Origin: Streptomyces sp. NBC_01255
Lineage (GTDB): Bacteria; Actinomycetota; Actinomycetes; Streptomycetales; Streptomycetaceae
DNA: 64,000 nt
NCBI RefSeq assembly: GCF_036226445.1
Contig: NZ_CP108474.1
Location: forward strand, 4,278,001-4,342,000
Direction of reading: 5' to 3'
The notes beneath the pieces were generated by a model. It ran no database searches and was not told the DNA's origin. It saw only the letters and a program-made list of their open reading frames with translations. Position 1 is the stretch's first letter, and every line of letters starts with the position of its first letter. The position numbers and the translations under genes were made by a program. This document shows, piece after piece, positions 37,066 to 45,060 of the stretch.

Positions 37066-37524
37066 ATGACCGCCACGGACCCCGCACTGACCGCGCTCTC
37101 CCAGCGCTGGTGCGCCCTCTCCCTGCTGCACGGCAGGATCGAGTCGCACATCGAGCGCGCCCTGGAGTCCCGGCACGGTCTGAGCGTCCGCGAGTACTCG
37201 CTCCTCGACGTCCTCAGCCGCCAGCACAGCGGCCCCGGCGGTCACCTCCAGATGAAGCAGGTCGCCGACGCCGTCGTGCTGAGCCAGAGCGCCACCACCC
37301 GGCTCGTCACCCGGCTCGAGGACCGCGGCCTGCTCACCCGGTACCTCTGCGCCACTGACCGGCGGGGCATCTACACCGATGTCACCGAGGCCGGCCAGAA
37401 GCTCCTCGAAGAGGCCCGTCCCACCAACGACAGCGCGCTGCGTGAGGCCCTCGACGAAGCCGCGAAGAACCCCGAGCTGGCGCCTCTGGTCCAGGTCGTG
37501 GAGGGCGTGGGCGTCACCGTCTGA
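37066..37524 (+). CDS. MarR-family transcriptional regulator
   Basis: This 152-residue regulator has a winged helix at about residues 40-115 (VREYSLLDVLSRQ, MKQVADAVVLSQSATTRLVTRLEDRGLLTR, wing CATDRRGIYTDVTEAG), flanked by helices for dimerisation. The leader contains two direct copies of GAGGAGAGACC just before the ATG, the second acting as ribosome-binding site. It lies 49 bases upstream of a GNAT gene on the same strand, a common MarR-acetyltransferase arrangement that suggests the neighbour may be a target. Confidence 0.9.
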   Translation: MTATDPALTALSQRWCALSLLHGRIESHIERALESRHGLSVREYSLLDVLSRQHSGPGGHLQMKQVADAVVLSQSATTRLVTRLEDRGLLTRYLCATDRRGIYTDVTEAGQKLLEEARPTNDSALREALDEAAKNPELAPLVQVVEGVGVTV

Positions 37525-37573
37525 CGCGGGGGAAAGGCGGCGGCAGCGGAGGAGCGTGCGTACGCTGCGGAGC

Positions 37574-38026
37574 ATGAGCGATCTTGACGTACGCCCTGCC
37601 GTCGCCGCCGATCTCCCGGCCATCGTGGCGATGCTCGCCGACGACCCGCTGGGTGCGCAGCGCGAGTCCCCCGACGACCTCTCCCCGTACCTCGCCGCTT
37701 TCGAGCGCCTCGCGAGCGATCCCCACCAGCACGTCGTCGTGGCGGTCCGCGGGGAGAAGGTCGTCGGGACGCTCCAGCTGACGGTGATCCCCGGACTCTC
37801 CCGCCGGGGGACCACCCGCTCGATCATCGAAGGCGTCCGCATCCACGCCGACGAGCGCGGCAGCGGACTCGGAACACAGCTCATCGAATGGGCCGTCGAG
37901 GAGTCCCGCCGCCAGGAGTGCGGACTGGTCCAGCTGACCTCCGATGTCACGCGTACCGACGCCCACCGCTTCTACGAGCGGCTCGGCTTCGAGGCCTCCC
38001 ACGTGGGCTTCAAGAAGAACCTCTGA
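37574..38026 (+). CDS. GNAT acetyltransferase
   Basis: This 150-residue single-domain GNAT protein has the acetyl-CoA pyrophosphate loop IHADERGSGLGTQLIEWA near residues 90-107 and the C-terminal DAHRFYERLGFEASHVGFKK that is typical of the family. The ATG at 37574 has TACGCT 7 bases upstream and no Shine-Dalgarno sequence, so a leaderless transcript is possible. It may form a unit with the preceding MarR gene. A strong terminator overlapping a parS site follows. Confidence 0.87.
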   Translation: MSDLDVRPAVAADLPAIVAMLADDPLGAQRESPDDLSPYLAAFERLASDPHQHVVVAVRGEKVVGTLQLTVIPGLSRRGTTRSIIEGVRIHADERGSGLGTQLIEWAVEESRRQECGLVQLTSDVTRTDAHRFYERLGFEASHVGFKKNL

Positions 38027-38043
38027 GGCCACCCGGCGGACGG

Positions 38044-38075
38044 ACAGCGCGCCGGCCGGCGACCCGGCGCGCTGT
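38044..38075 (+). terminator. Terminator after the GNAT gene, overlapping parS
   Basis: ACAGCGCGCCGG (38044-38055) and CCGGCGCGCTGT (38064-38075) form a perfect 12-bp stem. The last two bases are the first two of the parS site at 38074. Confidence 0.8.
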
Positions 38076-38087
38076 TTCACGTGAAAC
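38074..38087. promoter_or_regulatory. parS: parS site between GNAT and serine hydrolase genes
   Basis: Perfect GTTTCACGTGAAAC between two convergent genes, immediately beyond the GNAT-gene hairpin. Confidence 0.93.
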
Positions 38088-38127
38088 ACGAGGTGGAGAC
38101 CGCAGAGGCAACCACCAGGCGGACGGC

Positions 38128-39510
38128 TCAGAGGCCGCGCCAGCCTGCCTCGTCCACCCCGCCCGGCACCGCGTCCCCCGGCTCGTACGGCTCCCGGGTG
38201 AAGACGAAGGACCCCAGGTCGAGGTGGCTCACGCTGCCGTCGGGGCGCCGCACCACCCGGAGCGTCTCCCCCTCGTAGTAGCCGTTGAGGCCGACCCAAC
38301 CGCCCTCGGGCAGCGCACGGAAGCGAGCCCGCCGCCCGGCTCCCCTCAACGGCTCCAGCACCACGGAACGCTCGGGCCCGAGCCGGAGCCCGTAGGAGTA
38401 CGTGCCCCAGTACCAGGGCCCCGTCAGGGAGAGCAGCTCCTCATCGGCCTCGGCCTCCGGAAGGGGGCGCCAGGGCTCCGGGAACTTGGGCTCGGCGTCC
38501 GCCACGATCCGCACGAGATCGGCCGCCACGGCTGCTGTCAGCGGGCCGGACGTGGCATTGGCGAGAGCGATCCCCGCCAGTCCGTCCTCCACGCTCACCC
38601 ACAGACAGGCGACGAAGCCCGGCAGCGAGCCGGTGTGCCCGATCAGGGTCCGGCCGTCCCTGCGCAGCAACTGGAGACCGAGCCCGTAACTCCCCTCCCA
38701 GTCACCCTCACCGGCGGGGGAGGCCGGAGCCCGCATCTCCTCCACGGAGGCCGCCACAAGCACCTGCTCGTCGCCCGCCGTGAGGAACACGGCAAACCGG
38801 CCGAGGTCCGCTGCCGTCGACCACAGCTGTCCGGCCGGCGCCATCAGCCCCAGGTCCTCGGACGGCTCGGGCAGCATCACATCGGCCCAGGGATGCACCG
38901 CCCAGCCACCCGTGTGCGGGGCGACCGGGTCGAGCGTCGTACGGCTCATCCCCAACGGCTCCAGGATCTCGCGCCGCAGCACCTCCTCCCAGGAGACCCC
39001 GCGCAGCTCCTCGACGAGCGCACCGAGCAGGGTGTAGCCGGGGTTGGAGTAGTGAAAGCCGCGCCCCGGGGTCCGGAGGGAGGGCCGCTCCCCCAGGACG
39101 TCGGAGAGCTCCGGCCGCAGCGTGGCGGAGGACCGTTCCCACCACTGGCCGGGTGTCTCGGCCGCGAGGCCACCGCTGTGGCCGAGGAGCTGAGCGATCG
39201 TCACCTCGCCGACGCTCGTCCCCTTGAGGTGGCGCTCCAGTGGATCGTCGAGGTCGATCAGTCCCTCGTCCCGCAGGCGCATCACCAGCACGGCGGTGAA
39301 CACCTTGGTGAGGGAGCCGATCCTGAACTGCGTGTCGGCATCCGGCGCGTGCCCGTCCACGCAGCTGCGCGAACCACTCCACACCAGCGCTCCGTCACGG
39401 ACCACCGCCCCGACGAAGGAGGGCGCGCGCCCTTCGGACTGGGCGACCGCCACGCGGTGCAGCAGAGCCCGCTCGGTACCGGGCAGCAAGGCGTCGAAAG
39501 ATGTCGTCAT
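38128..39510 (-). CDS. Beta-lactamase-family serine hydrolase
   Basis: This 460-residue protein is of the class C beta-lactamase / D-aminopeptidase type. The SxxK motif SLTK lies near residues 67-70, the YxN motif HYSNPGY near 152-158, and the HTG motif IGHTGSLPG near 290. No signal peptide is visible from ATG 39510, so it is probably cytoplasmic and more likely an esterase or peptidase than a drug-resistance enzyme. The C-terminal about 120 residues form an extra beta-rich domain. ATG 39519 (MGSMTT) is an alternative start. It diverges from the epimerase gene. Confidence 0.87.
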   Translation of the reverse strand: MTTSFDALLPGTERALLHRVAVAQSEGRAPSFVGAVVRDGALVWSGSRSCVDGHAPDADTQFRIGSLTKVFTAVLVMRLRDEGLIDLDDPLERHLKGTSVGEVTIAQLLGHSGGLAAETPGQWWERSSATLRPELSDVLGERPSLRTPGRGFHYSNPGYTLLGALVEELRGVSWEEVLRREILEPLGMSRTTLDPVAPHTGGWAVHPWADVMLPEPSEDLGLMAPAGQLWSTAADLGRFAVFLTAGDEQVLVAASVEEMRAPASPAGEGDWEGSYGLGLQLLRRDGRTLIGHTGSLPGFVACLWVSVEDGLAGIALANATSGPLTAAVAADLVRIVADAEPKFPEPWRPLPEAEADEELLSLTGPWYWGTYSYGLRLGPERSVVLEPLRGAGRRARFRALPEGGWVGLNGYYEGETLRVVRRPDGSVSHLDLGSFVFTREPYEPGDAVPGGVDEAGWRGL

Positions 39511-39596
39511 GGAACCCATCCAACGTGATGTCACATCCGAAGCTTCCCGATCCGTCCCATGAACATCACCGGATCGGATCGGAAGGGAGCACGGAC

Positions 39597-40517
39597 ATGA
39601 AGGTTCTGCTGGCAGGAGCGAGCGGCGCACTGGGCCGGAGCGCCACCCGGCAGCTGACCGCCGCCGGCCACGAGGTCGCCGGGCTCGGCCGGGGCACCAC
39701 GAACACGCTGCGCGCCGACCTCCTGGACGCCGACGCCGTCCTCAGCGCCGTGGACGGTCTCGCCTTCGACGTCGTCGTCCACGCGGCGACCGCGCTCAAG
39801 GGCGAGTCGATGGCACGCCACCAGAGCATGGTGCCGACCAATGCCCTGCGGACCCGGGGCACGGAGAACCTGCTCGCCGCCGCCCGCGCGACCGGCGCCC
39901 GCCGGTTCGTGGTCGAGTCGATGATGTTCGGCTACGGCTACGGCGACCACGGCACCGGCCTCGTCACCGAGGAGAACACCCCCTTCGGCCCGCGCGGCAC
40001 CACCACGTGGCTGGAGCGCCACGTCGGCGCCATGCGCACCAAGGAACGCATGGCCTTCACCGCGGAAGGACTGGAGGCGATCAGCCTGCGGTTCGGCTTC
40101 TTCTACGGCTCCGGAGTCACCGACGCCGACGTGCTCCCCCTCCTGCACAAGCGCTCCCTGCCCGTGGTCGCCGACCACGGACGCGCCCTCTCCTGGGTGG
40201 ACGTCGACGACGCGGCACGGGCCGTCGTCCTGGCCGTCGGGAGCGGCACCCCGGGCCAGGCCTACAACATCGTCGACCGCACCCCGCTCCCCTTCGGCAC
40301 GCACGTCCAGGAGGTCGCCGCGGCCTTCGGGGCTCCCAAGCCCCTGCGGGTCCCGCTCTGGCTGCTCAAGCCGGCTCCCCTGGTCCACACCTGCATGACC
40401 AGCCAGCTGCGCCTCGACGCGAGCAAGGCCGAGCGGGAACTCGGCTGGTCGCCCACCCACGCCGACAGCCTGACGGGTGTCCGGGCCCTCGCCTCCGCCC
40501 ACCCCGCTGCGGCCTGA
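39597..40517 (+). CDS. NAD(P)-dependent epimerase/dehydratase-like protein
   Basis: This 306-residue protein has an extended SDR (atypical) Rossmann fold. The cofactor motif is GASGALGRSA at residues 7-16 (G-x2-G-x2-G), with HAATAL near 64 and a nucleotide-sugar epimerase-like C-terminal half (SWVDVDDAARAVVLAV, PGQAYNIVD). The usual YxxxK is replaced by a modified MFGYGYGDHG region, so catalysis is uncertain. The ATG at 39597 follows GGAAGGGAG. Confidence 0.83.
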   Translation: MKVLLAGASGALGRSATRQLTAAGHEVAGLGRGTTNTLRADLLDADAVLSAVDGLAFDVVVHAATALKGESMARHQSMVPTNALRTRGTENLLAAARATGARRFVVESMMFGYGYGDHGTGLVTEENTPFGPRGTTTWLERHVGAMRTKERMAFTAEGLEAISLRFGFFYGSGVTDADVLPLLHKRSLPVVADHGRALSWVDVDDAARAVVLAVGSGTPGQAYNIVDRTPLPFGTHVQEVAAAFGAPKPLRVPLWLLKPAPLVHTCMTSQLRLDASKAERELGWSPTHADSLTGVRALASAHPAAA

Positions 40518-40565
40518 GCGGAGCAGTGCGAGGGGAGCGGCGCGCTGTCAGTGGTGGCTGTGACC

Positions 40566-41177
40566 ATGGCGCGTATGGAGATCTTCGAATGGGGGCCGCT
40601 GCTCAGGCTGTGGAGCGAGGAATGGCTGGAAGCACGGGCCGCGGAGGACCCGGAGGAGTTCCAGGATCTGGACGAGGACCTCGTGCAAAACCGCTGGCTG
40701 GGGTTCGCCCCGGCGGATCCGGCACGGCTCGCGGCTCTGGACGAGCGGGTCCGAGGGCTCGGGATCGAGGTGCCGCTGCCTCCGTCCTTGCGCGCGTTCC
40801 TCGAAACGACCGACGGCTGGCGGCACGCGGGCGGCTTCGTCTACCTGTTGGCGGGCGCGGAGGGCATCGGGTCATACGGAGATCCTCACGACCTGCAGCC
40901 CTTGTACGAGGAGTACCTGGACGAGGACCCGCCCGAGGAGGAGGTGCTCCTCGCCGGCATGTGGGGCCGGGCGCTCCAGCTTTCCCTCGACTCGGACATG
41001 ACCGACGTGCTGCTCGACCCGGGCGACGTGGGCGCCGACGGCGAGTGGGCGGTGTATGTCCGTCACGGGTGGGGCGGTGAACGACCCAGCCGCTACGCCT
41101 CGTTCCGCGTGTTCATGGGGGACATGTACAAGGAGTTCTACCGGGCGGCGCTCACGCCGGCTTCGAGAACACCGTGA
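40566..41177 (+). CDS. SMI1/KNR4 (SUKH)-family protein
   Basis: This protein of about 203 residues has a SUKH fold: DPARLAALDERVRGLGIEVPLPPSLRAFLETTDGW is the conserved helix-loop entry of SMI1/KNR4 domains, and FRVFMGDMYKEFYR ends it. Many bacterial SUKH proteins are immunity proteins for secreted polymorphic toxins, but no toxin gene is seen here. The start is uncertain (GTG 40551, GTG 40557, ATG 40566 or ATG 40575). Its stop overlaps the next GTG by four bases (GTGA), so the two are coupled. It begins a small accessory patch before dnaB. Confidence 0.75.
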   Translation: MARMEIFEWGPLLRLWSEEWLEARAAEDPEEFQDLDEDLVQNRWLGFAPADPARLAALDERVRGLGIEVPLPPSLRAFLETTDGWRHAGGFVYLLAGAEGIGSYGDPHDLQPLYEEYLDEDPPEEEVLLAGMWGRALQLSLDSDMTDVLLDPGDVGADGEWAVYVRHGWGGERPSRYASFRVFMGDMYKEFYRAALTPASRTP

Positions 41178-41845
41178 CCCGGGAACGCGACGCCATGGTG
41201 GAGACGGCCCGGCTGGCCTGTCCGAGAGGTGAACTGGACGAGGCTCTCACCCTCTTCGGCGAGGCGCTGGATTTCGGCAGGCCTCGGGCCGGCCTGCTGA
41301 CCTCGCAGCTCCGGGCACTGCTCGACGGGCACGGCTGGGTGCCGGTCGACCCGCGCATGGACGATCCGCTGTACGCGGGCGAGGTGCTGCCCCTGAAGGT
41401 GCGCGACCATCTGCGCGACCGCCACGGGCACGACGACTCCGTACTGGGCCCCGCGACCGAGGAGTACGCGGAGGACAGGGAGCGGGCCAGAGCCGTTCTG
41501 GAGCAGCTGAGGCAGCGCACCTACGAGTACACCTCACCGGGCCCCTTCGGGCTCGCGGTCACCGAGGCCAGGGAGCTGGCGCGCTGGGGCGACACGGACG
41601 GCGCCTGGCGGGTCCTCGCGGCGGCGGTCCCGCGGTGGGAGCCGTACACGGTGGACCACGTGGCGCCGTTCGGCCTGCTGGCGGATCCGCTGCTCGGGCC
41701 GGTCATCACACCGGAGCGGGGCCGGCAGTTGCTGACCACACCCCGGGCGCCGGTCAGGGCGCGGCGGCGCCCGCGCCCATCGCTGAGGCAGAGCCGGGGA
41801 CAGGGACGGGGACGGGGACAGCGCGCGACGGGCTCGGGTGGCTGA
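41174..41845 (+). CDS. Hypothetical protein, probably the 5' part of a frameshifted gene
   Basis: The frame encodes 223 residues from GTG 41174. The first about 192 residues look genuine (GELDEALTLFGEALDFGRPRAG, WGDTDGAWRVLAAAVPRWEPY, LLADPLLGPVITPERGRQLL). After LLTTPR the sequence becomes an Arg/Gly string (RARRRPRPSLRQSRGQGRG) typical of a wrong reading frame. The other frame over the same DNA reads as a natural linker (GTGTGTGTARDG) leading into a well-formed downstream protein. I therefore suspect one gene split by a frameshift near 41740-41765, or two genes with a long overlap. No known domain is recognised. Confidence 0.55.
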   Translation: MTRERDAMVETARLACPRGELDEALTLFGEALDFGRPRAGLLTSQLRALLDGHGWVPVDPRMDDPLYAGEVLPLKVRDHLRDRHGHDDSVLGPATEEYAEDRERARAVLEQLRQRTYEYTSPGPFGLAVTEARELARWGDTDGAWRVLAAAVPRWEPYTVDHVAPFGLLADPLLGPVITPERGRQLLTTPRAPVRARRRPRPSLRQSRGQGRGRGQRATGSGG

Positions 41846-42489
41846 CACGTGCAGGCCTCACGAGCGGACTGCGCCGGGACCCGTACCGGTTCGTCCTGGT
41901 GGAAGGCGTACCCCCTGAAGAGCTGGCCGAGCGGTTCGGCACGGGACCCATGGAGCCGGTGGCGAGCGAGACCGACCTCTGGCGGCTGGAGGCCGCGGCC
42001 CGGCGAAAGCGCGCCTTCCCCAGGGCGCGGATCGGCGCCCTGAACGGCTGGAGCTTCGCCTTCGAGTCGGCCCACTGGCTCGGCTTCGACCCGGCCCGCC
42101 TGATCGCCCCCGGCCCCGATCTGTCGCACGGCACCCGCGCCCTCACTGTCTGGTGGGAGCCGGGCCTCTTCCACTTCGCGTGCGCCGAGGACGGCGAGCA
42201 GCGGTACGTCTTCACGGTCCATGAGACCGACCGGCACCGGACCGGCATCCTCCCCGCCGCGCTCGACCCCGACCGGCTGTTCCCGGACCCCTTCGGGCCC
42301 GCCGTCGACCGCTCGGACGAGGGCCACGCCCTGGACGCGATCGCGGAGGCGTACGGCGTCTCGCTGCCCCGGTTCGCCCTCGACCAAGGCAGACTGCACA
42401 CGATCCCGACCCGGCAGTGGACCAGACCGCCGGAGCCGCCGGAGCCCGGGACGCCGCCGTATCTGACGTTCACGCGCACGCGCAGGTAG
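41746..42489 (+). CDS. Hypothetical protein (DUF6461-like), continuation of the upstream frame
   Basis: The open frame runs to 42489 and becomes convincing from about 41746. The first in-frame start codon is a GTG at 41635, deep inside the upstream gene, and none occurs after it before the conserved part. That favours a frameshifted fusion over an independent gene. From about 41821 the protein reads DGLGWLTRAGLTSGLRRDPY, then RFVLVEGVPPEEL, with a WSFAFESAHWLGF motif and ALTVWWEPGLFHFACAEDGEQ. The pattern resembles small actinobacterial DUF6461-type proteins (tentative). It ends in a Pro-rich tail. Confidence 0.5.
   Translation, partial: GAGQGAAAPAPIAEAEPGTGTGTGTARDGLGWLTRAGLTSGLRRDPYRFVLVEGVPPEELAERFGTGPMEPVASETDLWRLEAAARRKRAFPRARIGALNGWSFAFESAHWLGFDPARLIAPGPDLSHGTRALTVWWEPGLFHFACAEDGEQRYVFTVHETDRHRTGILPAALDPDRLFPDPFGPAVDRSDEGHALDAIAEAYGVSLPRFALDQGRLHTIPTRQWTRPPEPPEPGTPPYLTFTRTRR
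41796..41819. repeat. Hexanucleotide tandem repeat at the suspected frameshift region
   Basis: Four consecutive 6-base units (GGGGAC, AGGGAC, GGGGAC, GGGGAC) encode the Gly-Thr repeat. Changes in whole units keep the frame, but the G-runs are slippage-prone. Confidence 0.75.
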
Positions 42490-42520
42490 GCGGGCGGCCT
42501 GTGGGGTCTCGTACTCGGCT

Positions 42521-42810
42521 TCATACGGCGCGGCTGCGAGCGTGGGTATCGGGCGGGTGTTCCACGGTCGGCCATGCGCGGTCGTCCACCGTCAGGATTG
42601 GCTCGCCCAGCACGGTCGCCGGGGTTGTGCCGATGAACTCCATGACGTCCCGATGCAGATGGGACTGGTCGTAGTCGCCGCCGTCCGCCGCGACTCGGGC
42701 TGCGCCTTCACCCGCGACACGTCGTCGAGGGACACCAGGGAACCGGCCAGATCGGCCGGAGAGGCGCCCAGAACCGCACCTGCGATCACTGGGGACAGGC
42801 GCACCTGCAC
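42521..42810 (-). pseudogene. AraC-family regulator remnant (C-terminal part, frameshifted)
   Basis: On the minus strand the last about 55 codons read AADGGDYDQSHLHRDVMEF, then IGTTPATVLGEPILTVDDRAWP, the second helix-turn-helix and end of an AraC regulator. The preceding part of the domain (VIAGAVLGASPADLAGSLVSL) continues in a different frame, so there is a frameshift near 42710-42730. Similarity stops near 42800, where hydrolase sequence on the other strand begins. The regulator has lost its entire effector domain and first helix-turn-helix and is not functional. Confidence 0.75.
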
Positions 42811-43136
42811 GCACCGCATTCCGCGCGGGATACCAGGTCCCGCAAGAACTCGTCGACGAACTGCGCGGCATGACCTACCGCGCGCTCACCGCGGCGATGC
42901 AGGCGTCCATCGCCTATCTGAACCAGCGTGCGCTCCCGGATCGGCTGATGGCCCTCGGCAAGCCATTGCAGGTGATCTTCGGCGACCAGGACCGCAGATG
43001 GCGCCCCTCGTCCGCAGCCGACTACCACGTCGTTCCGGGCGCGAGAGTCGAGTTGCTGCCCGGTGCCGGCCACACACCCATCCTGGAGGATCCGCCGCGG
43101 ACCGCCGCGCTCCTCCTGTCCTTCGCCGAGATCTGA
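42801..43136 (+). pseudogene. Alpha/beta hydrolase remnant (C-terminal third)
   Basis: The plus strand encodes RTAFRAGYQVPQELVDELRG directly followed by MTYRALTAAMQASIAYL and ending VIFGDQDRRWRP ... LLPGAGHTPILEDPPRTAALL. This is the C-terminal cap end and the Asp/His part of the catalytic triad (FGDQD, GHTP) of an alpha/beta hydrolase. The nucleophile-bearing N-terminal two thirds are missing. An internal ATG at 42870 could start an 88-residue peptide, but it would lack a nucleophile. It ends 20 bases before the dnaB stop. Confidence 0.78.
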
Positions 43137-43155
43137 GAGCCCACGCGGCCTCCGG

Positions 43156-44637
43156 TCAGGTCTGGGCCATGTCCACGAAGCGCGAGTAGTGGCCCTGGAA
43201 GGCCACGGTGATCGTGGCCGTCGGGCCGTTACGGTGCTTGCCCACGATGATGTCCGCCTCGCCGGCCCGCGGGGACTCCTTCTCGTAGGCGTCCTCGCGG
43301 TGCAGCAGGATCACCATGTCGGCGTCCTGCTCGATCGAGCCGGATTCACGCAGGTCGGAGACCATCGGCTTCTTGTCGGTGCGCTGCTCGGGACCACGGT
43401 TCAGCTGGGAGAGCGCGATCACTGGCAGCTCCAGCTCCTTGGCGAGGAGCTTGAGGTTTCGCGACATGTCGGAGACTTCCTGCTGACGGCTCTCCTGCCG
43501 CTTGGAGCCGCCCGACTGCATCAGCTGGAGGTAGTCGATGATCACGAGCTTGAGGCCGTTGCGCTGCTTGAGGCGGCGACACTTCGCCCGGATCTCCATC
43601 ATCGACAGGTTCGGGGAGTCGTCGATGTACAGGGGCGCCTGGGAGACGTCCGGCATGCGGCGGGCGAGCCGCGTCCAGTCCTCGTCGGTCATCGTGCCGG
43701 AGCGCATGTGGTGGAGCGCGACCCGGGCCTCCGCCGAGAGCAGGCGCATCGCGATCTCGTTGCGGCCCATTTCGAGGGAGAAGATGACGCTGGGCAGGTT
43801 GTGCTTGATGGAGGCCGCCCGGGCGAAGTCCAGGGCGAGGGTCGACTTACCCATGGCGGGACGGGCCGCGATGATGATCATCTGGCCGGGGTGCAGTCCG
43901 TTGGTGAGCGAGTCGAGGTCGGTGAAGCCGGTCGGCACACCGGTCATCTCACCGCTGCGGGAGCCGATCGCCTCGATCTCGTCGAGGGCCCCCTCCATGA
44001 TGTCGCCGAGCGGCAGGTAGTCCTCGGTGGTGCGCTGCTCGGTGACCGCGTAGATCTCGGCCTGCGCCGAGTTCACGATCTCGTCGACGTCTCCGTCGGC
44101 CGCGTAGCCCATCTGCGTGATCTTGGTGCCGGCCTCCACGAGGCGGCGCAGGACGGCGCGCTCGTGGACGATCTCGGCGTAGTACGAGGCGTTGGCCGCA
44201 GTCGGTACCGACTGGACCAGGGTGTGGAGGTAGGAGGCGCCGCCGACACGGGTGATCTCGCCGCGCTTGGTGAGTTCGGCGCCGACCGTGATGGGGTCGG
44301 CCGGCTCGCCCTTGGCGTAGAGGTCGAGGATCGCGGCGTAGACGGTCTCGTGGGCGGGCTTGTAGAAGTCGTTGCCCTTGATGATCTCCACGACGTCCGC
44401 GATCGCGTCCTTGGAGAGCAGCATGCCGCCCAGGACGGACTGCTCGGCGTCGAGATCCTGCGGGGGAACTCGTTCGAAACCGGAGAGTCCGCCGTCCCAC
44501 GGGCCGTCGTTGCCGCGCTCTTGCTGGTCGTCCCGCCCGCGGCCCCGGCCGCGTCCTTCTCCTCGGGTACGGGTGGGCAGCCGGTCGCTCGGTCCGCTGT
44601 CGGCCCAGGGGTCGTCCATGGGCTCGGGAACGCTCAC
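43156..44637 (-). CDS. dnaB: Replicative DNA helicase
   Basis: This 493-residue DnaB unwinds DNA 5' to 3' ahead of the replisome as a hexamer. A variable Arg/Gly/Asp-rich N-terminal tail (residues 1-50) precedes the DnaB N-domain (FERVPPQDLDAEQSVLGGML near 54-73) and the RecA-type C-domain. Walker A ARPAMGKST lies near 258-266, the Walker B strand LVIIDYLQLM near 365, and the arginine-finger region RGPEQRTDKKP near 410. No intein interrupts it. GTG 44637 is chosen, with GGGAGGAGG upstream. The promoter region contains DnaA boxes. It stands alone rather than in the rplI operon. Confidence 0.97.
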   Translation of the reverse strand: MSVPEPMDDPWADSGPSDRLPTRTRGEGRGRGRGRDDQQERGNDGPWDGGLSGFERVPPQDLDAEQSVLGGMLLSKDAIADVVEIIKGNDFYKPAHETVYAAILDLYAKGEPADPITVGAELTKRGEITRVGGASYLHTLVQSVPTAANASYYAEIVHERAVLRRLVEAGTKITQMGYAADGDVDEIVNSAQAEIYAVTEQRTTEDYLPLGDIMEGALDEIEAIGSRSGEMTGVPTGFTDLDSLTNGLHPGQMIIIAARPAMGKSTLALDFARAASIKHNLPSVIFSLEMGRNEIAMRLLSAEARVALHHMRSGTMTDEDWTRLARRMPDVSQAPLYIDDSPNLSMMEIRAKCRRLKQRNGLKLVIIDYLQLMQSGGSKRQESRQQEVSDMSRNLKLLAKELELPVIALSQLNRGPEQRTDKKPMVSDLRESGSIEQDADMVILLHREDAYEKESPRAGEADIIVGKHRNGPTATITVAFQGHYSRFVDMAQT

Positions 44638-45060
44638 CAAGCACCTCCTCCCGTCCGCTCCGCGGACCTCGCCGTGCCACTCTTTCTTACGCCACGGCCT
44701 TGATCAACGAGTGGCTTTGCGACCGCTGCTGGCGCGTCGGGTGCCGGACCACGGTAGGCCCGCGAGGAGCGTCAGCCAATCTGGTTATCCACAGGGCCTG
44801 TGGGTGAACGGCCAGATGCTGTGGAGAACTCCCCGGATCCTGTGCACGGAGCGGGGGACAGCCATGTGGACAAACTCATAGCACCCCCATCCTCACCCAC
44901 CTGACCTGCACCTTTTCCATCCACGGCCTGTGGGGGAGAAAAAGTTCTCCCCCTGGACCAAGATCAGAACAAACGGCCCACACCCGAAGCCCCGCGCCAT
45001 CGTAAAGTAATGGTCTCTGGCTCATTGCATCTCTTACCTGTGGAAGATTAGATTGACCCC
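44638..45060. promoter_or_regulatory. dnaB-MATE intergenic region with DnaA boxes
   Basis: This 423-base divergent region contains two perfect, oppositely oriented DnaA boxes: TTATCCACA (44785-44793) and TGTGGACAA (44865-44873). Several degenerate TGTGG-containing copies lie near 44798, 44819 and 44929. Its right end is A/T-rich and holds the MATE promoter. No gene is convincing. The boxes could let DnaA tune dnaB transcription or titrate DnaA. Confidence 0.7.
45025..45054 (+). promoter_or_regulatory. Promoter of the MATE gene (leaderless)
   Basis: TTGCAT (45025-45030) and TAGATT (45049-45054) are separated by 18 bases. The ATG at 45061 lies 6 bases beyond the -10, so transcription should start at or next to the start codon. 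There is no Shine-Dalgarno sequence. Confidence 0.7.
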
